A DNA stretch of 64,000 nucleotides from assembly GCA_030600585.1 (NCBI GenBank), contig JAUVLU010000005.1, positions 1-64,000 of the forward strand. The letters are read 5' to 3'. Source of the DNA: Candidatus Cloacimonadota bacterium. Its GTDB lineage: Bacteria; Cloacimonadota; Cloacimonadia; Cloacimonadales; TCS61. A program made the position numbers and the translations under genes. A model generated the notes under the pieces. It made no database searches and was not told where the DNA came from. It saw only the letters and a list, made by a program, of their open reading frames with translations. Every line of letters starts with the position of its first letter. The stretch's first letter is position 1. Below are positions 19,988-27,081 of this stretch, piece by piece.

Positions 19988-20488
19988 ATGAATACTACAA
20001 TAATTCCAATAACTAAAGAGAATATTGAATATTTGATTAGTTGTGAAAAACAGATTGAGTCAGTAGATAGAAAAGAATTTAAAATTGAGCAATGTCATAA
20101 GAAAAATGGTTTTAAACTTTTATCTACAGACAAGAAGCATAGTTTTTCTGTTTTTATGAGAATTAATGAAGAATTTAGGGAAAATTTTAGTATAGGACTA
20201 GTGTATAAACCAGTTCTTGATAAAAGCATTATGCTTTTTCGTTGTAATGGTCCTCATAATCATAAGGAAAGACCAAATTCGGAACATCATAAATCATATC
20301 ATTATCATTATGAAGTAGAAGAAAATATTGCAAATGGACTAAATCCGATGGATCATTCTGAAATCGTAGAAGAATATGCTACATTTCGAGAAGCTTTTCA
20401 ATTTTTCATTCAACGATGCAATATTGCTAACGCTGATGATTTCTTTTCTGAATATACAGAACAAGTTTTTAATTTTATGGATGAGTAA
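19988..20488 (+). CDS. DUF6978-like protein of the R-M island
   Basis: 166 residues, soluble, no signal peptide. The middle has SFSVFMRINEEFRENFSIGLVY followed by LFRCNGPHNHK and a His-rich run EHHKSYHYHYEVEENIANG, which I recognise as the pattern of the DUF6978 family. Function is not known. It starts 50 nt after hsdS with GGAGAAAGGAA upstream of the ATG, and its stop is 2 nt before the next gene. Together the two genes look like a two-component cassette, possibly a toxin-antitoxin or defence module riding with the type I R-M genes. The family name is from memory of the motif. Confidence 0.6.
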   Translation: MNTTIIPITKENIEYLISCEKQIESVDRKEFKIEQCHKKNGFKLLSTDKKHSFSVFMRINEEFRENFSIGLVYKPVLDKSIMLFRCNGPHNHKERPNSEHHKSYHYHYEVEENIANGLNPMDHSEIVEEYATFREAFQFFIQRCNIANADDFFSEYTEQVFNFMDE

Positions 20489-20490
20489 TA

Positions 20491-21249
20491 ATGAATTATT
20501 TAGATATTGTAAGATCAGAATTCAATAATAAAGTTAGTTTTACTGAAAAAAGACCTGGTATTTTTCAGTTAAATTCACCCCTATTTCACGAAGATGGAGA
20601 TATGGTTGATATCTTCTTAACTGAAATCGAAAAAGATAAAATCAGAATTTCAGATTATGGCATGACTATTATGAGGTTGTCTTATACTTACGATTTGAAT
20701 ACTGAAAATAAAATGAAAATATTTAACCAAATAATTGGTGAAAATAAAATTCTCAATGATAATGGAAATCTGTATATTGATACAAATATTCGTGATCTTT
20801 TTTCTTCAATAATGCATTTTTCTCAAGTTGTAGCGAAAGTTAGTAATATGAGTTATTTTAAAAGAGAAATGATAAGGTCTCTTTTTTATGAAATGCTTGA
20901 TGAACATATTCATGAAAGATTTGATTCTATATATAAAGTCGAAAGAAAAATATTTCCTTTGCCAGCAAGAGATGATTTAGAAGTAGATTTTTCATTCGAT
21001 GTTGGAAAGCGTCCAATTTATCTTTTCGGTGTTAAAGATGTTACAAAGGCAAGACTTGTGACAATATCTAATTTAGAATTTTTAAGGAATGATCTCATTT
21101 TCAAAAGTTTTATAGTTTATGAAGATATTAACAATATCAATTCAAAAGATAGAAATAGACTATTAAGTGCTTCTGATAAACAATTCCCTAGTTTTGAAGA
21201 TTTCAAAGAAAATGGAGAGAACTTTTTACAAAGAGAGACAACCGGTTAA
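20491..21249 (+). CDS. DUF1828 domain-containing protein of the R-M island
   Basis: 252 residues, soluble. The first 100 residues have the DUF1828 pattern (HEDGDMVDIFLTEIEKDKIRISDYGMTIMRLS), a family found in prophages and mobile islands. The remainder has VAKVSNMSYFKREMIRSLFYEML, then ARDDLEVDFSFDVGKRPIYLFGVKD and a C-terminal DKQFPSFEDFKENG. The second half is rich in beta-strand pattern with conserved D and K residues (EVDFSF ... YLFGVKD) reminiscent of a nuclease-like fold, but this is only an impression. Starts 2 nt after the previous stop, so co-translation is likely. Confidence 0.65.
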   Translation: MNYLDIVRSEFNNKVSFTEKRPGIFQLNSPLFHEDGDMVDIFLTEIEKDKIRISDYGMTIMRLSYTYDLNTENKMKIFNQIIGENKILNDNGNLYIDTNIRDLFSSIMHFSQVVAKVSNMSYFKREMIRSLFYEMLDEHIHERFDSIYKVERKIFPLPARDDLEVDFSFDVGKRPIYLFGVKDVTKARLVTISNLEFLRNDLIFKSFIVYEDINNINSKDRNRLLSASDKQFPSFEDFKENGENFLQRETTG

Positions 21250-21416
21250 TTACAATATTTTTCAATTTCTTAACACCATCCTTTCTCCTACAACTTTTAC
21301 CGGCAGGGTCAACGAAAATTTTGGTAAGTTTTTAATAATAAATTTGAAATGTTGTTATTCCGTAGGGAACAAAATCCGAAAACAATAATCAGTTTAAAAT
21401 ATAATATGAGAATTAA

Positions 21417-21935
21417 ATGAATCGCAAAGCAAATAGATACAAAGATTATAATTATTCATCGTCAGGATATTATTTCGTTACGATTTGCACAAAAGATCGG
21501 TTATCGTTTTTTGGTAAAATAGAAAACGGTAAAATGATTTTGAATGAATGTGGTGAGATAGCAGAAAAATGTTGGTTAGAAATCCCCAAACATTTCCCAA
21601 ATGTAAAAACAGATGAATTTGTGATTATGCCCAATCATTTTCACGGCATAATTATTATTGATGGTTTTGTAGGGAACAGGCATGCCTGTTCCCTACAAAA
21701 TGGTAACGTAAACCGACAACATCAGAAATTACCTGTTATCATCGGTTCGTTCAAATCTGCCGTAACCAAATTAATACATCGAAAATGTGATAATAGTTTT
21801 CAATGGCAAAAATCCTATTATGATCACATAATTCGTGATGAATCGTCGTTGGATAATATTCGACAATATATCAGACAAAATCCCATAAATTGGGATACAG
21901 ATAAGAATAATTTGTTGTTTTGCAGCTACCGCTGA
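21417..21935 (+). CDS. REP-associated tyrosine transposase (RAYT, Y1/IS200-like)
   Basis: 172 residues of the Y1_Tnp HUH family, which nick and rejoin DNA at palindromic REP-type sequences. Visible are the N-terminal YNYSSSGYYFVTICTKDR, the HUH motif in IMPNHFHGIII, and the catalytic Tyr region WQKSYYDHIIRDE followed by IRQYIRQNPINWDTD. No clear ribosome site. The coding sequence contains a perfect 36-bp palindrome (21665-21700) translated as part of a loop just after the HUH motif, without breaking the frame. A 32-bp stretch of its 5' end recurs at 23112-23143. Confidence 0.92.
   Translation: MNRKANRYKDYNYSSSGYYFVTICTKDRLSFFGKIENGKMILNECGEIAEKCWLEIPKHFPNVKTDEFVIMPNHFHGIIIIDGFVGNRHACSLQNGNVNRQHQKLPVIIGSFKSAVTKLIHRKCDNSFQWQKSYYDHIIRDESSLDNIRQYIRQNPINWDTDKNNLLFCSYR
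21665..21700. repeat. Perfect 36-bp palindrome inside the RAYT gene
   Basis: TTTTGTAGGGAACAGGCA is followed directly by its exact reverse complement, with no spacer. It encodes about residues 83-95 (FVGNRHACSLQNG) in frame. It has the size and form of the REP/BIME-like palindromes that such transposases act on. The phrase GTAGGGAACA also occurs 5' of the gene at about 21361-21370. Confidence 0.85.
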
Positions 21936-22011
21936 GTTAAAAACGACGCAGTCGGATTTGACTTAAGAATTGCGGATTTTAGCGATTACTTTTTCATTCT
22001 TAACTCAATTC

Positions 22012-22050
22012 CTCAGCAAGCTGAGTTATTAAGTCAAGTCCAGACAAGAT
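22012..22050 (+). repeat. CTCAGC hairpin plus 22-bp direct repeat, copy 1
   Basis: CTCAGCAAGCTGAG forms a small hairpin at 22012-22025. It is followed by TTAAGTCAAGTCCAGACAAGAT (22029-22050), which recurs exactly at 23393-23414. Both copies are preceded by TTCTTAACTCAA, so the repeated block is about 60-70 bp with a variable centre. The two copies bracket the decayed AbiE locus. Confidence 0.65.
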
Positions 22051-22076
22051 ATTATTTCGCAGAAACCTAAATTATT

Positions 22077-22181
22077 CCTGATCTTTTAGTTTGGCAAGAT
22101 GGAAGATATAGTAACGATTATTTAAAAAGCTTTACAATAAAACCATTAAAACAATATTTGGATCGTTTTCAAGGCAAATAA
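22077..22181 (+). pseudogene. C-terminal scrap of an unidentified gene
   Basis: A frame open only after a stop at 22068 reads PDLLVWQDGRYSNDYLKSF and ends FQGK at a TAA. It has ordinary protein composition, no start codon and no ribosome site, and lies between the RAYT 3' repeat and abiEi. It is probably what remains of a gene removed by mobile-element activity. Family not recognised. Confidence 0.35.
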
Positions 22182-22217
22182 AATGTATCTGCCTTGAATA
22201 AAGACCAAGGAGTTCTA

Positions 22218-22814
22218 ATGGAAAAGCTAATTAAATTCTTTAAAGCACATCGAGGTTATTCAAGAATGAAGGATATGCGTAATTCAGGTATTCATCCTAG
22301 AGATATTACTAGAGCTATGAACATGAATGTAATCGAGAAAATTAATCCTGGTCTTTATAAGCTGACAGATCATTCTTGGGATGAACATCTTGGTTTTATT
22401 GATGTAGCTAATGCTAAAAACAATGCTGTTGTCTGTCTTATTTCCGCACTAGATTATCATGAACTGTCTACGATCAATCCTTCTGTAATTTCTATTGCTG
22501 TTCCTCACAACACAGATAAATTCAGTATGAAATATCCTCCGGTTAAAGTTTATTATTTTCAAAATACATTTTATGATCTTGGAATTGAAGAGATAAAAAC
22601 AAAGACAGGTATATTCAAAATTTATAATGCAGAAAAAACAATATGCGATATGTTTCGCTATCGTAATAAACTGGGGGAAGATCTCGCTCTGGAAGGACTG
22701 AGGAATTATCTTAAGCGTAAAGATGCAAATATTGCCAAACTTAGAGAGTATGCAATTAAATGTCAGGTAAAGATAGTTCTGCTTCCATATCTGAAAGCGA
22801 TGGTAGTAAAGTGA
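22218..22814 (+). CDS. abiEi: AbiEi-family antitoxin/transcriptional regulator
   Basis: Antitoxin of the type IV AbiE system, which represses its own promoter and counteracts the AbiEii nucleotidyltransferase. About 198 residues. The start is the ATG at 22218, which has AGGAG five nt upstream; the frame extends upstream but without a better site. The N-terminal winged-helix (YSRMKDMRNSGIHPRDITRAMN ... VIEKINPGLYKL) is followed by the C-terminal antitoxin domain (CLISALDYHELST, YNAEKTICDMFRYRNKLGEDLALEGL), both typical. It is intact while its toxin partner is truncated. Confidence 0.9.
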   Translation: MEKLIKFFKAHRGYSRMKDMRNSGIHPRDITRAMNMNVIEKINPGLYKLTDHSWDEHLGFIDVANAKNNAVVCLISALDYHELSTINPSVISIAVPHNTDKFSMKYPPVKVYYFQNTFYDLGIEEIKTKTGIFKIYNAEKTICDMFRYRNKLGEDLALEGLRNYLKRKDANIAKLREYAIKCQVKIVLLPYLKAMVVK

Positions 22815-23041
22815 AAAAGCAAATAAAGAATGTTGAAGCATCCGTGAGAGCAAGACTACTGAAGATAGCCAAAGATTCTAATCGTGATTTCAATGCAATT
22901 TTGCTTCAATACTTTCAGGAGAGGTTGCTCTACCGTCTTTCAATTTCTGTATATAAATATAATTTTATATTAAAAGGTGCTCTTCTTTATCTTGTCTTTG
23001 ATTTATCACGTATCAGACCCAATGAAGAGCATTTTTGTTAA
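22811..23041 (+). pseudogene. AbiEii toxin, N-terminal fragment (truncated nucleotidyltransferase)
   Basis: A GTG overlapping the abiEi stop (GTGA) opens a 76-residue frame reading KKQIKNVEASVRARLLKIA, then LLQYFQERLLYRLSIS and FILKGALLYLVFD. This is the N-terminus of AbiEii-type toxins, which are normally about 250-300 residues. The frame ends at 23041, just before the DxD part of the nucleotidyltransferase motif that normally follows the GALL strand, so the catalytic site is absent. Downstream DNA is scrap that includes a piece of RAYT sequence. The toxin must be inactive. Confidence 0.82.
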
Positions 23042-23111
23042 GAATGGAATTAGACACAAACACAACATTTGCAACTTGCATAATAATTATCAGAGATTTT
23101 ATCGAAGCTGT

Positions 23112-23143
23112 ATTATAATTATTCATCGTCAGGTTATTATTTC
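23112..23143 (+). mobile_element. RAYT gene fragment
   Basis: ATTATAATTATTCATCGTCAGG followed by TTATTATTTC matches the 5' coding part of the nearby RAYT gene (YNYSSSGYYF) at 31 of 32 positions. It lies 70 bp after the point where the AbiEii toxin frame ends. Confidence 0.65.
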
Positions 23144-23392
23144 TTTTATTCATGTTTATCAGTGTTATCAGTGGTTAATTTTTTGCGTTCTTAGCGGTGA
23201 AAAGTTCGTAAAGGTTTCTAAGTTATTAAGTTAAGTATAGCAGAAAAGATTTACTATTTCATTTTTCTTTTGTTAGTTTTTGTTAGTTTTTGTTCGTTGT
23301 TAATTTTTTCTGCCTGCCGTGGCGAAGTCTTTACGAAGACAGGTTCTTAACTCAAGTTTTCAGTTAGGTAAAGATGAGAGATTTCTGCATTC

Positions 23393-23414
23393 TTAAGTCA
23401 AGTCCAGACAAGAT
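23393..23414 (+). repeat. 22-bp direct repeat, copy 2
   Basis: TTAAGTCAAGTCCAGACAAGAT, identical to 22029-22050, 1364 bp apart. See copy 1. Confidence 0.7.
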
Positions 23415-23474
23415 TTGATTTGCAGCGAACGAAGTGAGTGTGAATCGAGAATTGTGAATCTTCAATTTTCTACC

Positions 23475-23531
23475 AACCATTGCGAAGGTTAATTTGAGAG
23501 AATTCCTAAAGAAGAAACCATTCGCAAGGTT
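23475..23531. repeat. AACCATTGCG palindromic repeat, copy 2
   Basis: Arms AACCATTGCGAAGGTT (23475-23490) and AACCATTCGCAAGGTT (23516-23531) pair with two symmetric single-base bulges. In the copy at 5606-5659 the central pairs are TTGCGGA/TCCGCAA; here they are TTGCGAA/TTCGCAA. This is a compensatory change that preserves the stem. Confidence 0.65.
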
Positions 23532-23827
23532 TTATCAACTGAAAATGAATTGACTCTATAACCTCCAGATTTTTTAAGACATATATGAAAATAATGAGTT
23601 CTGCATAATAGATTGTTTTTGTCATCCTGATCCCGAAAGCTTTCGGGATTGTTCTCTGGAAGGATTTTCACTTATAAGGAGACTTGTCCGCTGTGGTGGA
23701 TTCTTCGTCGAATGCCTATGTGAGTTTTTATCAGCCTTAGGCTGACAAGCCTCAGACTGTGTCCGGCTTTTGACGGAAAGACAACTATTTTGCAGAACCC
23801 TTTAAGAAAATATGAGGTAGAGGAATA

Positions 23828-25651
23828 ATGAGAAAAATTAAAAACATTGCCATTATCGCTCATGTTGATCATGGCAAGACCACTCTGGTAGATGGAGCTT
23901 TAAAGCATTCCGGGATATTCAGAGAAAATCAGAACGTTGCCGATCGCATAATGGACAGCAATGATCTTGAAAGAGAACGGGGAATCACCATATTTTCCAA
24001 AAATGCATCTCTTACTTATAAAGATTATAAAATAAATATAGTCGATACACCAGGTCATGCCGATTTTGGCGGTGAAGTTCAACGAATTATGAAAATGGTG
24101 GATTCTGTTTTGTTATTGGTCGATGCTTTTGAAGGTCCGATGCCGCAAACAAAATATGTGCTGAAAAAATCTTTGGAATTAGGATTAAATCCGATTGTTG
24201 TCATCAATAAAATAGATAGACCGAACGCACGACCCTCCGATGTACTCGATATGGTGTTCGACCTTTTCTGCGATCTCAATGCAAACGATGCTCAATTAGA
24301 TTTTCCTGTTCTGTATGCATCGGGAAAAGATAGTATTGCAAGATATGAACTGGAAGACAAAAATAATGACCTGATCCCTTTATTTGAAACGATCATCCAC
24401 AAAGTGAAAGATTCGGAAGGTGATGAATCCAAGCCTTTCCAAATGCTGATTTCTGCCATTGAATACGATAATTATCTGGGGAAAATTGGAACGGGAAAAA
24501 TTACGAATGGGCAAGTAAGTCAAGGTGAAGAAGTCGTATTATTAAAACGCGATGGAGAAAGATTACTCTATAGAATTTCCAAAATTTTCCAATATGACGG
24601 ATTAAAAAAGAAAGAGATAAAAACAGCGTATGCCGGAGATATTGTCTCTCTTGCCGGAATGGAACGAGTTGATGTAGGTGAGACTGCAGCCTGCAAAGAT
24701 AATCCAAAACCGCTTCCAATTATCGAGATCGATGCTCCAACTTTATCGATGACATTCAGGGTTAATGATTCTCCTTTTGCCGGAAAGGAAGGGAAATGTG
24801 TAACTTCCAGAAATATCTGGGAGAGACTGCAAAAAGAGCTTCAAACCAATGTGAGTATCGTGGTTGAGCCTACCGAAAACGCAGATGAATTTATTGTAAA
24901 AGGACGCGGCGAACTTCAGCTTGCTATCCTCATAGAAAATATGCGGCGTGAAGGTTTTGAATTCCAGGTTTCCACACCTAAAGTTATTTATCGTCAGCTT
25001 GATGGAAAACGTACGGAACCTATCGAACTTGCTGTTATCGATGTGGCTGATGAATTTGTGGGAACGGTTATCGAAATGCTTGGCATACGAAAAGGTGAAA
25101 TGTTGAATATGGTACAGGGTAACGACGGCTACACTCGTTTGGAATATAAAGTTCCAGCTCGCGGTTTGATCGGGTTCGGAAACGAATTTCTTACCACCAC
25201 TCGTGGAACGGGCATTATCAATCACAGTTTTTATGAATATGAATTTTACAAAGGTGATTTAGATAAGAAAAAACGCGGTGCCCTCATCGCTATGGAAAAT
25301 GGAACTTCTACCGGCTATTCGCTGTTCAATTTTCAGGCTCGTGGAATTCTGTTCATTGGTCCGGTTGTGGAAGTTTATGCCGGAATGATTGTTGGAGAGC
25401 ATTCACGTGAAAATGATCTGGTGTTAAATGTTGTGAGAGGTAAGAAACTCACAAATGTTCGGGCATCAGGTTCTGACGATGCGATCAAACTTGCGCCGCC
25501 AAGACAATTCAGTTTGGAACAAGCTCTTGAATATATTAATGATGATGAATTGTTGGAGGTAACTCCTAAAAATATTAGAATGCGGAAAAAAATTCTCGGC
25601 GAAGTTGATAGAAAAAGAGAGATGAATAGATTGAGTAAATTGAGACAATAA
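23828..25651 (+). CDS. typA: Translational GTPase TypA/BipA
   Basis: Ribosome-associated GTPase of the EF-G superfamily involved in 50S assembly and stress growth. 607 residues, normal length. G motifs are visible: AHVDHGKTTLVD (P-loop, residues 10-21), ERGITIFSK, DTPGHADFGGEVQR and NKIDRPNARP. The TypA-specific C-terminal domain shows PARGLIGFGNEFLTTTRGTGIINH and KLTNVRASGSDDAIKLAPPR. GAGG precedes the ATG. Single-gene unit between repeat-rich spacers. Confidence 0.97.
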   Translation: MRKIKNIAIIAHVDHGKTTLVDGALKHSGIFRENQNVADRIMDSNDLERERGITIFSKNASLTYKDYKINIVDTPGHADFGGEVQRIMKMVDSVLLLVDAFEGPMPQTKYVLKKSLELGLNPIVVINKIDRPNARPSDVLDMVFDLFCDLNANDAQLDFPVLYASGKDSIARYELEDKNNDLIPLFETIIHKVKDSEGDESKPFQMLISAIEYDNYLGKIGTGKITNGQVSQGEEVVLLKRDGERLLYRISKIFQYDGLKKKEIKTAYAGDIVSLAGMERVDVGETAACKDNPKPLPIIEIDAPTLSMTFRVNDSPFAGKEGKCVTSRNIWERLQKELQTNVSIVVEPTENADEFIVKGRGELQLAILIENMRREGFEFQVSTPKVIYRQLDGKRTEPIELAVIDVADEFVGTVIEMLGIRKGEMLNMVQGNDGYTRLEYKVPARGLIGFGNEFLTTTRGTGIINHSFYEYEFYKGDLDKKKRGALIAMENGTSTGYSLFNFQARGILFIGPVVEVYAGMIVGEHSRENDLVLNVVRGKKLTNVRASGSDDAIKLAPPRQFSLEQALEYINDDELLEVTPKNIRMRKKILGEVDRKREMNRLSKLRQ

Positions 25652-25784
25652 ATAGATAAATAAATCAGAAATAGTTTTGTTCAATATCGTAACAAAGTGT
25701 TTACTCCGGCATTTGACGGATTGTCTTCGTAACGTATATTCACGTGTTCCCAAGAAGAAATTGGAAACAAGAAATTACAAACAG

Positions 25785-25816
25785 AATTGTCATCCCCGAC
25801 TTAATCGGAGATCTAC
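25785..25816. repeat. GTCATCCCCGAC hairpin repeat, copy 2
   Basis: AATTGTCATCCCCGACTTAA then TCGGAGATCTACTTTTT; relative of 13813-13846. Lies between the converging typA and phosphoesterase genes. Confidence 0.55.
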
Positions 25817-25841
25817 TTTTTCAGCATCATAAAATCTTATC

Positions 25842-26681
25842 TTAATCAAGTAAAATTCGCTCTGCTTTTTCAGGAAATTCAGGATTGAATTTTATTAATG
25901 CTAATTCTGTTCCATCCCAGGCAGCAGAAAAGGAATTTGTCTTTTTGATTTTCTGTTGCCAGTGTCCTGTAATCCGGGAAGATTCATGAATGTGACCGTG
26001 CAGTGTGATCTTCGGTTGTCTATTCTCAATAAATTTTTTTATAGCAATACTTCCCACATGTACATCCACCTGAACATGATCAAATATATAACCATCCAAA
26101 TCAGCTCTGTCCAGATTAGTTTTATATGGTGGAGCATGAAAAAGGCAGATCGCTCTAGATAGATTTCCCTTCATCAAATTCTGTAAATCTTTAGCAATTG
26201 TGTAATGCTCAATATCTATAGGATTCACCTTAATCGTTCGTGAACCTTCGAGAGGTGAAACGCAGCCAATATCAGTATGACGGGAAATATCGAATTTTTC
26301 CCAATCTTTTAATCGAAATGGTGTAGGCGGAACATACGCATAACCATAAAAATCAAAACCATTATGTGTGATCTTTTTCTCATTCAGATAATTCCAGATT
26401 CCCATTTTTTCTGCTTTGATCAATTTTTCTTCTTCGATGCGGGGATCATCATTTCCCATGATAATAAAAATTTTCGGATAGTTTTCCTCCAGCTCTGTTT
26501 TCAACTCTTTAAATTTGGGAATTAAATATTCTGTGATGAAATCTCCATACAACGTATTGAAACCAGGCAGAAGATCACCACCTATTAGTACAACATCAGG
26601 CAGCTCCTTTTTGATCTGATTAATGAGAGATTGGTAACGAGAGATTTTACCATGCAAGTCAGACACGAAAAAGCAGTTCAT
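25842..26681 (-). CDS. Calcineurin-like metallophosphoesterase
   Basis: 279-residue cytoplasmic phosphoesterase with the metal-binding signature: VSDLHG (residues 7-12), GGDLLPG, MGNDDPR (GNxD), HAPPYKT and the C-terminal HGHIHES. Substrate unknown. It starts on the base next to the stop codon of the nucleotidyltransferase gene, and is the last gene of a minus-strand operon with that gene, a membrane protein and a secreted propeller protein. Confidence 0.88.
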   Translation of the reverse strand: MNCFFVSDLHGKISRYQSLINQIKKELPDVVLIGGDLLPGFNTLYGDFITEYLIPKFKELKTELEENYPKIFIIMGNDDPRIEEEKLIKAEKMGIWNYLNEKKITHNGFDFYGYAYVPPTPFRLKDWEKFDISRHTDIGCVSPLEGSRTIKVNPIDIEHYTIAKDLQNLMKGNLSRAICLFHAPPYKTNLDRADLDGYIFDHVQVDVHVGSIAIKKFIENRQPKITLHGHIHESSRITGHWQQKIKKTNSFSAAWDGTELALIKFNPEFPEKAERILLD

Positions 26682-27065
26682 TTAATCCACCACCTTCAAT
26701 GGTCTGGCAGCATCGGTTACTGCACCGATTTTTACAGCAAAACTGGTTTTATTTTTTATATCTTCATCGGTTACAAGGTGCACATCCAGTAAACCGTTGG
26801 TAACATAACCAGTTTTTTGTTTGTTTATCTCTGCCAAAGCTTGACTCCATCCATCCAACCAGGCAAGAAGGCATTCCTCTTGTCCTTTATTCCCACGAAA
26901 ATGGATAAGAATATCAATATCACTGGCTGGTCCGGCAGTTGCATTTTTAGTGCTGCCAAAAATATAAAATCCTTTCACACCGAATTTTTCAAAATCCAGT
27001 CTTTTGCAAATTTTCTCTGCCATTTTATAACGCCATTGCCAGTCTGGTATATTCTTTAAAGGCAT
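26682..27065 (-). CDS. MNT-type small nucleotidyltransferase domain protein
   Basis: 127 residues with the minimal Pol-beta nucleotidyltransferase pattern: YIFGST followed after ten residues by SDIDILIHF (the GS...DxD catalytic triad), and a later acid in LLDVHLV. AAGGAAG precedes the ATG. Minimal nucleotidyltransferases often work in HEPN/MNT toxin-antitoxin pairs, but no HEPN protein is adjacent here; the partner is instead a phosphoesterase that begins immediately after its stop. A pairing of transferase and hydrolase in one unit is possible but unproven. Confidence 0.75.
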   Translation of the reverse strand: MPLKNIPDWQWRYKMAEKICKRLDFEKFGVKGFYIFGSTKNATAGPASDIDILIHFRGNKGQEECLLAWLDGWSQALAEINKQKTGYVTNGLLDVHLVTDEDIKNKTSFAVKIGAVTDAARPLKVVD

Positions 27066-27081
27066 TAATAACTTCCTTATT

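Larger units (their letters stand above)
23042..23827. repeat. Gene-free region with mobile-element scraps and palindromes
   Basis: No intact gene. In order: a RAYT-like fragment (23112-23143, 31 of 32 bases identical to 21445-21476); the phrase TTTGCGTTCTTAGCGG (23182-23197), also seen near 8422 and 53458; a short tandem of TTTTTGTTAG (about 23270-23300); the second 22-bp direct repeat (23393-23414); an AACCATTGCG hairpin repeat (arms 23475-23490 and 23516-23531); a GTCATCCTGA element with a perfect 20-bp palindrome ATCCCGAAAGCTTTCGGGAT (23630-23649). Confidence 0.6.

Noticed and set aside
23041-23120. Continuation of the AbiEii toxin in another frame after 23041
   Set aside because: Short runs such as IIRDFIEAVL can be read, but no DxD motif or longer AbiEii-like stretch appears in any frame, so a single frameshift does not explain the loss.
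23270-23300. TTTTTGTTAG tandem copies as a CRISPR or iteron array
   Set aside because: Only about three imperfect 10-bp units without spacers; a simple low-complexity run.
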